Assembly (NCBI GenBank): GCA_003278365.1
Contig: QCFS01000008.1
Location: 1 to 58,659, forward strand
Length of the DNA stretch: 58,659 bases
From: Prochlorococcus sp. AG-363-M17
GTDB taxonomy: Bacteria > Cyanobacteriota > Cyanobacteriia > PCC-6307 > Cyanobiaceae
Reading direction: 5' to 3'
Below are positions 35,721-44,918 of this stretch, piece by piece. Position numbers and translations under genes: made by a program. Numbering within the stretch: position 1 is the stretch's first letter; every line of letters starts with the position of its first letter. The notes below the pieces were generated by a model. That model made no database searches. It had not been told where the DNA came from and saw only the letters and a program-made list of their open reading frames with translations.

Positions 35721-38700
35721 TCAAGCGATTACAGAACTTCTAAGAAGTGAAGAGCCCCATGCGCCAATTAAGTCATCAAAATCTGGGCAATAAATATCTA
35801 ATGGATCTAAGACCTCACGAGTCCATGTGCAGCTTGGTCTTGCGCGGACTCCTAAGGCATTTAATTCAGGGTAAGTTAGTTTTTCCTCTCCCCAGCGCTG
35901 CTGGAAAAAAGCTCTTAATGGATAAAGAGGATTGTCTGAATTAGAGGCAATTGCAGCAAGCCATTCTTCCATAGGAACTTGTTTTAATGGCGCTCCATCG
36001 GAGATTAATTTGGCAAGTAGGTCATTGAGCATTAGTGGGCGAGGGTGTTGAAGGTGGAAACATTTCCCTTCGGCTTCAGGACTCCATGCCAAAGCACTTA
36101 CTGCCTCTGCCACATAATCAACAGGAACCAAATCAAGTTCCCAAGCAAGTTGAGGAGCTTGGCCAAGAGCTAAGCAACCTTGTAGAAGTCTTTGCAAGAG
36201 ATCTCCTTCATGCCAATGGCCGGTAAGTGAGTGACCACCTATTAGTGGCGGCCTGTAAATGCTAATTGGTAAACCATGTTCACCAGCTTCTAGAATGAGA
36301 CGTTCGCTTACCCACTTTGTTTGTGAGTAGCCAATGTGAATACCTTGCCAGGCTGCTAGATCGTCCGTTTCGAAGATTTCTTTGTTTCTATATGCTGCAC
36401 TCTCGAAAACAGAAACACTAGATATAAGTTCTACTCTTATTGGGTTTTCAATAGTAGCCAACTTTAAGACTTCTTTAGTGCCTCCAACATTTGTAGCTGC
36501 TAATTGTGCATAAGATGCCATTTGACTGAGCTGGGCTCCGTTATGAAGAATCCCCCCTATACCTTTGGACAATTTGATGAATTCTTTTTCTTCAAGACCA
36601 AAAAATGGAAGAGCTAAGTCTCCAGGTATTGCTGATAATCTTTCGCTCCATGAAGGCTCCCAAAGGTCATATTTTTTAAGATTCTTTTTGATTCTATTGA
36701 GACCATGATCTGTATTTTCTGCTCTTACAAGACATTGGACCTGAATGTCTTCCCAGCGGTTTAATTGGCCTGCTAATAGATAAGCACCTAGGAATCCAGA
36801 TGAGCCTGTCAGGAGTACAGAATTGCCAGGAGAAGAATTTGCTGGAAGTCCAGGGCGGGCCCAATCTTTATCTAACTTTGCTTCTTTATCAAGATTGAGT
36901 ACCTCGAAATTTTGTTGTCCTTTTTGCGGGGTTAATTGTTTGATCCCGAGTGTAGCCAGTGCATCGAGAGTTGGGTCATCTGAAAGAGCTTCAAGATCTA
37001 GTCGAATGCCTAGTTCGGCTTGAACCACAGCAGCATATTCAACTGCCATCAATGAATCAAGTCCGAGGTTAAATAGAGACGCGTTGGAGTCAATCGAAGT
37101 TGCTTCGAGCAAATCCTCCTCGGCTTCAGCTGCCATTACTTCAGCTAGAAGTTCTCGAAGCTCATTCATTAATTTTTTCTGCCACTCAGATTGAGGAAGT
37201 TGTTGAAGCTTGTGCCAGGTTTTTTCGGCTGCCGAAGGTCCAACTTCTTCGAGGAGATTGTTAAACCAGCTTCTTTGCCTAGGTATTGACTGGGAAACAA
37301 GTTTTGGCCAATCATTTTGAACAACACAAACCACTCCACCTTTGCCACGATTAAGTAATTTCCCAATGGATTGAAGAGCATCCTTTGGCTTAAGCATGCC
37401 TATTCCTACACTTTCAAAACGACTTTCAAGATCGGCCGCCATTCCAGGCCCCTTCCAAGGACCCCATTGAATTGACAAACAGATCGGCATGGAAGAATTT
37501 GCTTCGCAATATGCCTCCATGGCTCCATTGGCTGCTCCATAAGCTGCTTGACCTGGTGAGCCAAGTAATGATGCAACTGAGGAGAAACCAATAAGAAAGT
37601 CTATGTTTGGCTGACTTTTTGATAGGGCTTGCATTAGTTGCCATCCATTAACTTTGGGCAACATTGTTGATTTGATTAAGTTTTCATCAAGATTTGATAT
37701 AAGGCCATCATTCAGAATCCCAGCAGCATGGAATATTCCTCTCAAGGGTTTGTTTTTCGGCAAGATATTTAAGAGATTTGTTAAATTTTTACCAGTCAAT
37801 GATTCTTTTGATTCTGAAAAATCACAAGAAGAAAGTATGTATTTAACTCCCTGCTCCTCTAATTTTGTAAGAGCTTTAATGGCTTCTTCGTTAGGTTTTT
37901 CTGCATGCCTACTGATAAATATCAATGACCTTGCCCCTTGATCTGCTAACCAGTATGCGAGCTGAAGTCCAATACCTCCTAAACCTCCAGTGATTAGATA
38001 AGTCCCATCTGATTTGATTGTTATTGGGTCTGGTTTTGTTGGGTGAGTAATTACAACCTTCCCAACATGACGGGCCTGCGCCATTACCTTAAAGGCTTCT
38101 TGATAGTGATCAATTGACCAAGATTTTTGAGGGATAGGCATAAGCTTGCCGGTAGTTATGTCCTGAGTGATTTGAGAAAGTAAGTTTTTTATTTGGTCCG
38201 GATCCCTGGCTACAACCTCAAGAAGGTCAAATGGTTTGTATATGACATTCGGACGCATTTTGCTTGCCTTCTCTTTGCTCCAAATATCAATTTTTCCTAA
38301 TTCAAGGAATCTTCCTCCATCTTTGATGCATCGGAAGCTTTCATCTACCCAAGAACCCTTAAGGCTATTAAGTACTACATCCACTCCTACTCCATTTGTT
38401 AAATCTAAAATTTGATCAGAAAAATCTAGACTTCTGGAATCGAAAACAGCATCAACACCTTGTTCTATAAGAAAGGGTTGCTTGGATTGACTCGCTGTTG
38501 CAAAAATCTTGGCACCTGTGCGTTTAGCTACCTGAAGTGCTGCTTGGCCTACCCCTCCTGCCGCAGCATGTATTAAGACTGATTCATTGGCTTTTAAGTT
38601 CGCAATAGTTTTTAGGCCGTATTGAGCTGTTAAGTATGCAGTGCTGAAGCTTGCTCCCTCTTCAACGCTCATTCCTTCGGGGAGAGGTACGCACAGTTCC

Positions 38701-41700
38701 TCCCTTGCAATGACATGACTTGCAAGACTCCCGATAGTTAATGCTGCTATAACTCTTTGGCCGATAAGTTTATTAGAAACATCGGGACCTACTGCTATGA
38801 CAACTCCAACTGCTTCGCCTCCAAAGGGCAATCTTGTTTGATCATCAAGTCCTAGAGAAGCCGCATGCTGTTTAAGTAAGCCAAGTGCATTTAATACATC
38901 GCGGAAGTTAAGGCCTGTAGCCTCCACAACTATCTCTACTTCTCCAGGCAGGAGACTTGCAGATTGCAAAGGTTGCTTGTGCAGTCCCTCTATTCGACCA
39001 GACCCATCAGTTCTTATTTGGAATTTCTCTTCTTCTAAAGGTTTTAAATTTGGTCCTTTTAAAACACCTCCCTCCCAGCTTATTTCTGCTTGTGTATTGC
39101 TGGCTAACAAGATTTTCGACCAGTCTTCAGCGATTGGATGATTATTTATTTTGTTTGATATATGCAATGTAGTTATTTGCAAGTCAGCTCTTTCAAGTAA
39201 CGCTGTCCTTAGAAAGGCTGTCAGTGCATTTGCTGAATCCGACTTCCCTTCTAAAACAATTAGAAGTTGTCTTGGAGGGGAATCAGATAAGTGTTTTAGA
39301 AGATTTAACATCTCCGCAACTGAATTAAGCGGAGAGTCTTTATATATATCAGGCCAAACTAATATTGGTTTAATGCTGTCTAGAGGGATATCTTCAATGG
39401 ACAACTTCTTCAATTCGATATCTTGACTATCTGCCCACTCTGTAAGACTGCCTGAGATTAATTCTTTATTAGAAATTAGAAAGATCTCATCGTGATGATT
39501 GGGGAAATTGATTTGTTCTTTGAGAGGGTTCGTGGACCAAACTGTCTCATAAAGTTCAGGGCCCAATAAAGATTTTTCTTTGAGGGGAAAAAGTAAGTCA
39601 AGTAATGATCGGGTTACTCTTCTTAGCTTTAAGCCAGTGATCTTGCCTAAAAACTTGTCGTTACTTTTAAGAAGTAAATTTGCTTTTAAGGTTGAGTTCT
39701 CCTCTTCCCCAGACTGCAGTTTTACATGGCATTTAAACTGGTCTGGTAAAGGCCAGCTTGATAATTCTAAATCTTCGATTCCAATTGGTAGGAATATTTG
39801 GCTATTTGAGTGATTAAGCATCATGCATGCGGCAACAGCCTGGAAGCACCCATCAATTAGGCATCGATCTGGAGCACCTATAGGTCTGGAGATGAGGGCC
39901 CAAGAATCGTTATCGGTTGCTTTAATCTCTTCGATTGTTTGATAGCTATTTCCATATTCAAAACCTATTAACGAGAGTTTTTTGTAGAAACTCGCTACAT
40001 CAATGCAATGCGATGTAGCTGGAGCTTCAGTAAATGATGGTTCAGGAAGCAAATCTTTCTTACTCTGATCAAAGCCTTGAGCTGTACATTTAATTCCACC
40101 ATGTTTCAACCAGCTTTTATTGTCTTTGCTTTGGCTGTAAAAACTCATATAACCTTGCCTGTCTAAAATTGCCTGGAATTCTATTTCTTTAGAGCTATCT
40201 ATTTTTAAGGCAGATTCCACCTTGAATTCCGAGAGTGCAATGCAGTTATTATCTTTATAACTCTGTTCAATAGCTAGCTCTAGATAGCCAGCAGCGGGAA
40301 AAACAATCCAGTCTCTGATTACATGGTCAGACAGATCTTTTGTCAGATTTGTGTTTATCTGTGTAGAAAAGTGTTCTAAATTGCCAGGCAGTTCAATCTT
40401 TTTAAGTGTTATTTTTGAATCTTTAACTTCGCCATTATTTTTAACTTGGTTCTTACCTAAGTGATCAAGCCAAAGACTGGACTTGGAATTACTGCCTCCA
40501 ACTTCATTCCACCAATAGCGTTGCTTTATAAAAGGATGGCCAGGGATATTTATTTGTTCGTATGGATACTTGCTGTGGAAAAGTGTCCAATCTATGTAAG
40601 CACCTTTTCCAATCTCTTTGGCCAAATCCTGAAGTTTCTCTTTGCCTTCTTTACCTTTAATGCCTAGCTTTATATTGCTTAATGGGTTTTGTTTCTTTCT
40701 TGCATTTTTAGATTGTGAAGCAGCCTCTCCTTCCCAGGCTGGAGGAACCTTCTTTCTTAGTTGATCTAGGATTTCATCACGAGTTTCTCCTACAGCTATG
40801 AATCTATGTGCAAATATGCTTCTACCTAAATGCGTATTGGCAATAATATTGTTAAGGCTTTTTGATGGGGAACTAGATAGAAGTTCGGCATAATCTTCAA
40901 CTAGCAAGTCAAGGGCTTGAGGGGTTTTGGCACTAATGCAAAATAGATATATAGGGGGCTCAGGTGTTGAGCTTAACTTGCTGTTTTCTTGTTCAATTTT
41001 ATTAGGGGCTTCGCTCAAGACAGCATGTGCATTTGTACCTCCAAATCCAAATGAACTGACACCGGCTATTAAAGCTTTACTAGGGTTTGGAAATTCTTCG
41101 AGCGTTGTCTGTACTTTTAAACCAAGTTTTTGAAAATCTATTGATGGATTAGGTGTCTGAAAATGCAAGCTAGGTGGGATCTTGGCATTTTTTATACATA
41201 ATGCGGTTTTTATGAGACCCGTAATACCTGCTGCGGTCTCTCCATGCCCTAGGTTGCTCTTAACAGAACCAACTTTGCAAGGGCTTTCCTTAGGACGATC
41301 TTCCCCAAGAACGCTTCCTAAAGCTCTTAGCTCAATAGGATCACCCTGACGGGTGCCCGTCCCATGGGCTTCTACATACTGTGTTTCGTTGGGATTAAGT
41401 CCTGCATGCTCAAATGCTTTGCGAACACATGCAGCTTGTGAACGTTGACTTGGCGCTGCAAGTCCTTGACTCCGGCCATCAGAGTTTATTGCTGTTCCAC
41501 GAATCAAGGCATGAATTGGATCTCTATCTCTTAAGGCTGCGGAAAGTGGTTTAAGTAGAACCATCCCAGCTCCTTCTGAACGTACATAGCCATTAGCTTC
41601 AGCATCAAAACTTTTGCAACGTCCTTCAGGAGATAACAATCCTGCCTTGCAAAAACTCATCTGAATGCCTGGATGGATAAGAGCTTGGACTCCTCCTGCA

Positions 41701-42311
41701 AATGCAAGATCAGATTCCCCTCTCAAGATGCTTTCACAAGCAAGATGTACTGCTACTAGGGATGATGAACATGCCGTATCTACAGTGAAGCTAGGCCCCT
41801 TTAAATCAAGGAAATAGGAGATACGATTTGCGGCAATACATCCTGTGTTTCCAGGGAGAATAAATGGTTCATTATCCGGAGTTAGGTAGTCTTGTTTTGA
41901 TGCCCAAAGTAGAGAGCTATAGTCAGCACTTGAGATCCCAACAAATACACCTACAGAGTTGCCTCGCAATTTATCTAAAGGTTGAGATGCATTTTCTATA
42001 GATCTCCAAGCAACTTCTAGTAGAAGACGTTGTTGGGGATCCATGCAAATTGCTTCTCTGGGTGTAATTCCAAAGAAACCAGGATCAAAAGAATCGATGT
42101 TTTGAAGAAACCCTCCCCTCTTTACATGTTGAGTTAGTGGGTTGCGCGGATCTGGATGGAAATGAGATTCAAGATCCCAGCGAGATCTTGGGACTTCGGT
42201 AATTGCTTCTTTCCCGTTAGACAATAACTCCCAGAATTCTTCTGGGGATTGGATGCCGCCAGGAAGATTGCATCCAATCCCAATGATCGCAATGGAGTCT
42301 TGATTAGGCAT
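35721..42311 (-). CDS. Type I polyketide synthase, KS-(no AT)-DH-ER-KR-ACP-thioester reductase
   Basis: This is a 2196-residue single-module synthase. The KS domain (residues 1-435) has an intact triad: Cys181 in DTACSSS, His316 in EAHGTGT and His356 in KSNLGHGETA. The usual KS-AT linker (about 455-480) runs almost directly into the post-AT linker IDWTLFHSKYP..GHPFIKQRYWW (573-601), with no GHSxG, so the acyltransferase is missing. The DH domain (about 640-900) has His663 and the DGCFQA aspartate. The ER domain (about 1090-1410) has HAAAGGVGQAALQVAKRTG. The KR domain (about 1425-1650) has YLITGGLGGIGLQLAYWLA. The ACP has Ser in LGLDSLMAVEY (about 1750). A thioester reductase from about 1822 has LLTGSSGFLGAYLL and the catalytic pair in GYSQTK (Y1995, K1999). 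I predict loading in trans and reductive release as aldehyde or alcohol. It starts with TAATG coupling to the upstream glycosyltransferase. Confidence 0.96.
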   Translation of the reverse strand: MPNQDSIAIIGIGCNLPGGIQSPEEFWELLSNGKEAITEVPRSRWDLESHFHPDPRNPLTQHVKRGGFLQNIDSFDPGFFGITPREAICMDPQQRLLLEVAWRSIENASQPLDKLRGNSVGVFVGISSADYSSLLWASKQDYLTPDNEPFILPGNTGCIAANRISYFLDLKGPSFTVDTACSSSLVAVHLACESILRGESDLAFAGGVQALIHPGIQMSFCKAGLLSPEGRCKSFDAEANGYVRSEGAGMVLLKPLSAALRDRDPIHALIRGTAINSDGRSQGLAAPSQRSQAACVRKAFEHAGLNPNETQYVEAHGTGTRQGDPIELRALGSVLGEDRPKESPCKVGSVKSNLGHGETAAGITGLIKTALCIKNAKIPPSLHFQTPNPSIDFQKLGLKVQTTLEEFPNPSKALIAGVSSFGFGGTNAHAVLSEAPNKIEQENSKLSSTPEPPIYLFCISAKTPQALDLLVEDYAELLSSSPSKSLNNIIANTHLGRSIFAHRFIAVGETRDEILDQLRKKVPPAWEGEAASQSKNARKKQNPLSNIKLGIKGKEGKEKLQDLAKEIGKGAYIDWTLFHSKYPYEQINIPGHPFIKQRYWWNEVGGSNSKSSLWLDHLGKNQVKNNGEVKDSKITLKKIELPGNLEHFSTQINTNLTKDLSDHVIRDWIVFPAAGYLELAIEQSYKDNNCIALSEFKVESALKIDSSKEIEFQAILDRQGYMSFYSQSKDNKSWLKHGGIKCTAQGFDQSKKDLLPEPSFTEAPATSHCIDVASFYKKLSLIGFEYGNSYQTIEEIKATDNDSWALISRPIGAPDRCLIDGCFQAVAACMMLNHSNSQIFLPIGIEDLELSSWPLPDQFKCHVKLQSGEEENSTLKANLLLKSNDKFLGKITGLKLRRVTRSLLDLLFPLKEKSLLGPELYETVWSTNPLKEQINFPNHHDEIFLISNKELISGSLTEWADSQDIELKKLSIEDIPLDSIKPILVWPDIYKDSPLNSVAEMLNLLKHLSDSPPRQLLIVLEGKSDSANALTAFLRTALLERADLQITTLHISNKINNHPIAEDWSKILLASNTQAEISWEGGVLKGPNLKPLEEEKFQIRTDGSGRIEGLHKQPLQSASLLPGEVEIVVEATGLNFRDVLNALGLLKQHAASLGLDDQTRLPFGGEAVGVVIAVGPDVSNKLIGQRVIAALTIGSLASHVIAREELCVPLPEGMSVEEGASFSTAYLTAQYGLKTIANLKANESVLIHAAAGGVGQAALQVAKRTGAKIFATASQSKQPFLIEQGVDAVFDSRSLDFSDQILDLTNGVGVDVVLNSLKGSWVDESFRCIKDGGRFLELGKIDIWSKEKASKMRPNVIYKPFDLLEVVARDPDQIKNLLSQITQDITTGKLMPIPQKSWSIDHYQEAFKVMAQARHVGKVVITHPTKPDPITIKSDGTYLITGGLGGIGLQLAYWLADQGARSLIFISRHAEKPNEEAIKALTKLEEQGVKYILSSCDFSESKESLTGKNLTNLLNILPKNKPLRGIFHAAGILNDGLISNLDENLIKSTMLPKVNGWQLMQALSKSQPNIDFLIGFSSVASLLGSPGQAAYGAANGAMEAYCEANSSMPICLSIQWGPWKGPGMAADLESRFESVGIGMLKPKDALQSIGKLLNRGKGGVVCVVQNDWPKLVSQSIPRQRSWFNNLLEEVGPSAAEKTWHKLQQLPQSEWQKKLMNELRELLAEVMAAEAEEDLLEATSIDSNASLFNLGLDSLMAVEYAAVVQAELGIRLDLEALSDDPTLDALATLGIKQLTPQKGQQNFEVLNLDKEAKLDKDWARPGLPANSSPGNSVLLTGSSGFLGAYLLAGQLNRWEDIQVQCLVRAENTDHGLNRIKKNLKKYDLWEPSWSERLSAIPGDLALPFFGLEEKEFIKLSKGIGGILHNGAQLSQMASYAQLAATNVGGTKEVLKLATIENPIRVELISSVSVFESAAYRNKEIFETDDLAAWQGIHIGYSQTKWVSERLILEAGEHGLPISIYRPPLIGGHSLTGHWHEGDLLQRLLQGCLALGQAPQLAWELDLVPVDYVAEAVSALAWSPEAEGKCFHLQHPRPLMLNDLLAKLISDGAPLKQVPMEEWLAAIASNSDNPLYPLRAFFQQRWGEEKLTYPELNALGVRARPSCTWTREVLDPLDIYCPDFDDLIGAWGSSLLRSSVIA

Positions 42312-43432
42312 TAAGCCGACCCCAGAATTAATTTTTTAATCTCATCATGATTACTCTCAAGACGGTTCTTTTTGTATGCCTCCTTAAGGCGAGAATAGTC
42401 TTTTGGATCTTTTAACCAGCTTGCTAGAAGATTAACCAGGTTGTTTGGGTTTTGAATTGCTATGTCGATACCACGAGAAGCAAAGTATCGCCTGGCTAGT
42501 AACTCTTGGGGCATTGTGCTGCCGAATGCATTAAATATAAGGACACACTCAGAAGCTATAGCTTCTGTGGCTGTTCTGGCTCCTGGTCTAGCGACCATTG
42601 CCCAAGCTTCTTTATATAGTTTTGCCATCTGTTCAGGATTTTGAAAGCCTAGGGCTTCTAGAGAAAGTTCAGAGTTTTGTTCACTCCACTCATGAAGCTT
42701 AGACTTTGCACTTTCTCTCTTCCCGCATAATGCGATCACTCGAATCCTTCCAGATAGGGGCAGTAAAGCATTTAGCAAGTCAATATGGTTATTAGAACCA
42801 TTGGCTCCGCTCCCAAGTACAACTAATGGCAGCTCTTGAAAAGACTCTGATTCTCCTTGAGTTTTTTGAAGCAAATTTTCAAAGCTTGGTTCAAATAAGG
42901 GGCCAAGAACCTTAATTCGATTTTTTGGGAAACCTCTTTTTTCTACTTCGACTGCTGCTTCTGAAGTTATAGACCAGAAGTTGTTTGCTGTAAGAGATAC
43001 CCAGTTGCGACTAAACCCAAATCCTCCATCTAATTCAGTGCAGCAGGTAATGCAGCGCAAAGACCCCCCAATCACTCTTTTGGATAGATCAAAGTGCCCG
43101 CGATTGATATGAGGATGGGTAGAAATGATCAACTCAGGTCGAAACTGTCTTAATAAGCGTATTAAATAGTTCCGCCCAAACAAAACTGTCCCTGGTTTGA
43201 CTAGGTCTTCAAATTCGACTAATCGCCAGTAAACCTTATGAAGCCATGGCCAGTACCTTTGGATCCAGTTATAGAGAGAGACACTTGTGCGCATTATGAA
43301 ACTGGCTTCTTCAAGTAAGTGTTCTACTTTTACTTGGCCTTCTGGATCCCATAGCTCCAACCAACTTTTTATTGAATAAGCTGCAGCATCATGGGCTGTG
43401 CCACCGCTTGAAGTAAGAATGAGAACTCTCAT
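42311..43432 (-). CDS. MGDG-synthase/MurG-like glycosyltransferase (GT28)
   Basis: The 373-residue protein begins MRVLILTSSGGTAHDAAAYS, the glycine-rich start of plant-type monogalactosyldiacylglycerol synthases, which in those enzymes reads SxxGGGHxxAA. It continues with IISTHPHINRGHFDLSK, VLGPLFEPSFE, LPLVVLGSGANGSNNHIDLL and a donor-binding loop MVARPGARTATEAIASE. Enzymes of this family transfer a hexose to a lipid at the membrane surface. Its stop codon shares a base with the polyketide synthase start (TAATG), strongly coupling the two. It is therefore a good candidate for glycosylating the synthase's alcohol product; the true acceptor is unknown. Confidence 0.8.
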   Translation of the reverse strand: MRVLILTSSGGTAHDAAAYSIKSWLELWDPEGQVKVEHLLEEASFIMRTSVSLYNWIQRYWPWLHKVYWRLVEFEDLVKPGTVLFGRNYLIRLLRQFRPELIISTHPHINRGHFDLSKRVIGGSLRCITCCTELDGGFGFSRNWVSLTANNFWSITSEAAVEVEKRGFPKNRIKVLGPLFEPSFENLLQKTQGESESFQELPLVVLGSGANGSNNHIDLLNALLPLSGRIRVIALCGKRESAKSKLHEWSEQNSELSLEALGFQNPEQMAKLYKEAWAMVARPGARTATEAIASECVLIFNAFGSTMPQELLARRYFASRGIDIAIQNPNNLVNLLASWLKDPKDYSRLKEAYKKNRLESNHDEIKKLILGSA

Positions 43433-43449
43433 AAAATAAATTTATAAAT

Positions 43450-44748
43450 TCAATGAGTGGAACGCAGACTTTTCTTTTGGCTAAGACTGGAAAGGAATAG
43501 TACCCAACCAATTGCTCCAAGGACGACTGCAATAGCTCTCCCTTCTTCGAAACCAAGAGTGGATCTGATCCAAGAAGGTAAATTCTGCCAAGATAAAGCA
43601 GGCTGAACTATTTGATCTACTGCTATTGAGACAGTAATAAAAGCAATTAATCTTGCTGACCAGTCAAAGGAGTATCGAAGTGCAAAAATCCTAGGCAAAT
43701 CTTCAGGAGCCCCCAGTTGACTCCAGGCTTGCTGGAGAGAAGACATGACAATTGGCAAGCCAGCACTAAATACAAAAACTCCTCCAAACCATATAAAAGG
43801 CTCGTTGGCAAAGATTTGAAGCCCTGCTCCCATAAGTATCAATGATTGGATGAAAATCACTCTCAGCCAAATCCATTTCCAGGAAAGACCTGCTTTGCTT
43901 TGCCATGTCAATATTCCTAGGCAATATCCAATAGTCGCAATCAGAATTACTAATGCCATTTTTTCAGACCCATAGGCAATGGCAACCCAGGCAGGGAAAA
44001 GTATTTCAGTTGCAGCATAAGAAAATGAAACAGCAATGCTAATTATCAAGGCGACTTTTGCAAGAGGTATTTCTGTCCAAAGTGCTTTAAGAGTCCTCCA
44101 ATGTTGGGCTAATTCAAATCCCTGCCAGACAGTTTGACTGGTAATTGGATTTGTTAATTGCCTTGACCATGGTGCCGCCAAGACACAAATAAGAGCAAGT
44201 AGAAAGCTCAAAGCATCAATTGTCAAAACAGCTTGTAGTCCTAATGACCTGGATATCCAACTCCCTAAAAAGGGTGCCATTGCAAGAACGAGACTATCCG
44301 TGCTAGCGAATAATCCATTTGCACGGATCAAGTTTGACTTTTTGATAATCAGGATGGGAATAAGACTAGAAAAGCTCAGGATTAACGCTGCCTCTGCCAT
44401 AGCAGCGACACCCTGCAAGAAGAGCAGTGGGAGTATTAGAGGAATTGCTTTTTCTTGAAGGAGTATTGCTGCAAAGGCAATGGTGCAAAGGGCCCCTATT
44501 CCATTAGCAATGAGCATTACTTTTCGACGGGACCAAAGATGTAGGCGATTCCCGAGAAGAGGGAGAACAAGTATTCGTGCTAGCTGCACTGTTATTGCAA
44601 CTAATCCGAAATCCATTAGTCGTTGGGTATTTGCAAAAAACCACAACCCGATTCCATAGAGGCTTGTTTGAGTACCAATGTTGGATATCAGTTGGCCTAG
44701 CCAAAGCCAGAGGAATGTTTTGTTTGCTTCAGTTGATGAGGAATTCAT
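43450..44748 (-). CDS. Major facilitator superfamily transporter
   Basis: The 432-residue protein has about twelve predicted membrane helices and starts LWLWLGQLISNIGTQTSLYG, followed by LQLARILVLPLLGNRLHLWSRR-type loop features of the MFS_3/DHA-like drug-exporter branch. The loop WSRRKVMLIANG matches the conserved cytoplasmic loop between helices 2 and 3. It is the first gene of the tight operon with the MGDG-synthase-like transferase (17-base gap), the polyketide synthase and the GT2. It probably exports, or confers tolerance to, their product; the substrate is inferred only from position. Confidence 0.85.
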   Translation of the reverse strand: MNSSSTEANKTFLWLWLGQLISNIGTQTSLYGIGLWFFANTQRLMDFGLVAITVQLARILVLPLLGNRLHLWSRRKVMLIANGIGALCTIAFAAILLQEKAIPLILPLLFLQGVAAMAEAALILSFSSLIPILIIKKSNLIRANGLFASTDSLVLAMAPFLGSWISRSLGLQAVLTIDALSFLLALICVLAAPWSRQLTNPITSQTVWQGFELAQHWRTLKALWTEIPLAKVALIISIAVSFSYAATEILFPAWVAIAYGSEKMALVILIATIGYCLGILTWQSKAGLSWKWIWLRVIFIQSLILMGAGLQIFANEPFIWFGGVFVFSAGLPIVMSSLQQAWSQLGAPEDLPRIFALRYSFDWSARLIAFITVSIAVDQIVQPALSWQNLPSWIRSTLGFEEGRAIAVVLGAIGWVLFLSSLSQKKSLRSTH

Positions 44749-44918
44749 TCAGAGATTATTCCTTATTACATAGTTCCTGCGCTCTTATTGGTTAAGGAGT
44801 GATTGCAAAATTCTTTGTGTCCAATTGGTTGTTTGAACCATTGTGTGCAATTTAATTTAGGTAAGCAATTTTGTCGACTTTGTTTGGTCTTCACTTTTTA
44901 ATTCCTACTATTTGAGAC

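Noticed and set aside
40500-41010. A frameshifted or split acyltransferase domain in the PKS
   Set aside because: The KS and post-AT linkers are in the same uninterrupted frame with only about 90 residues between them. That is too little DNA to hide a 300-residue AT in any frame.
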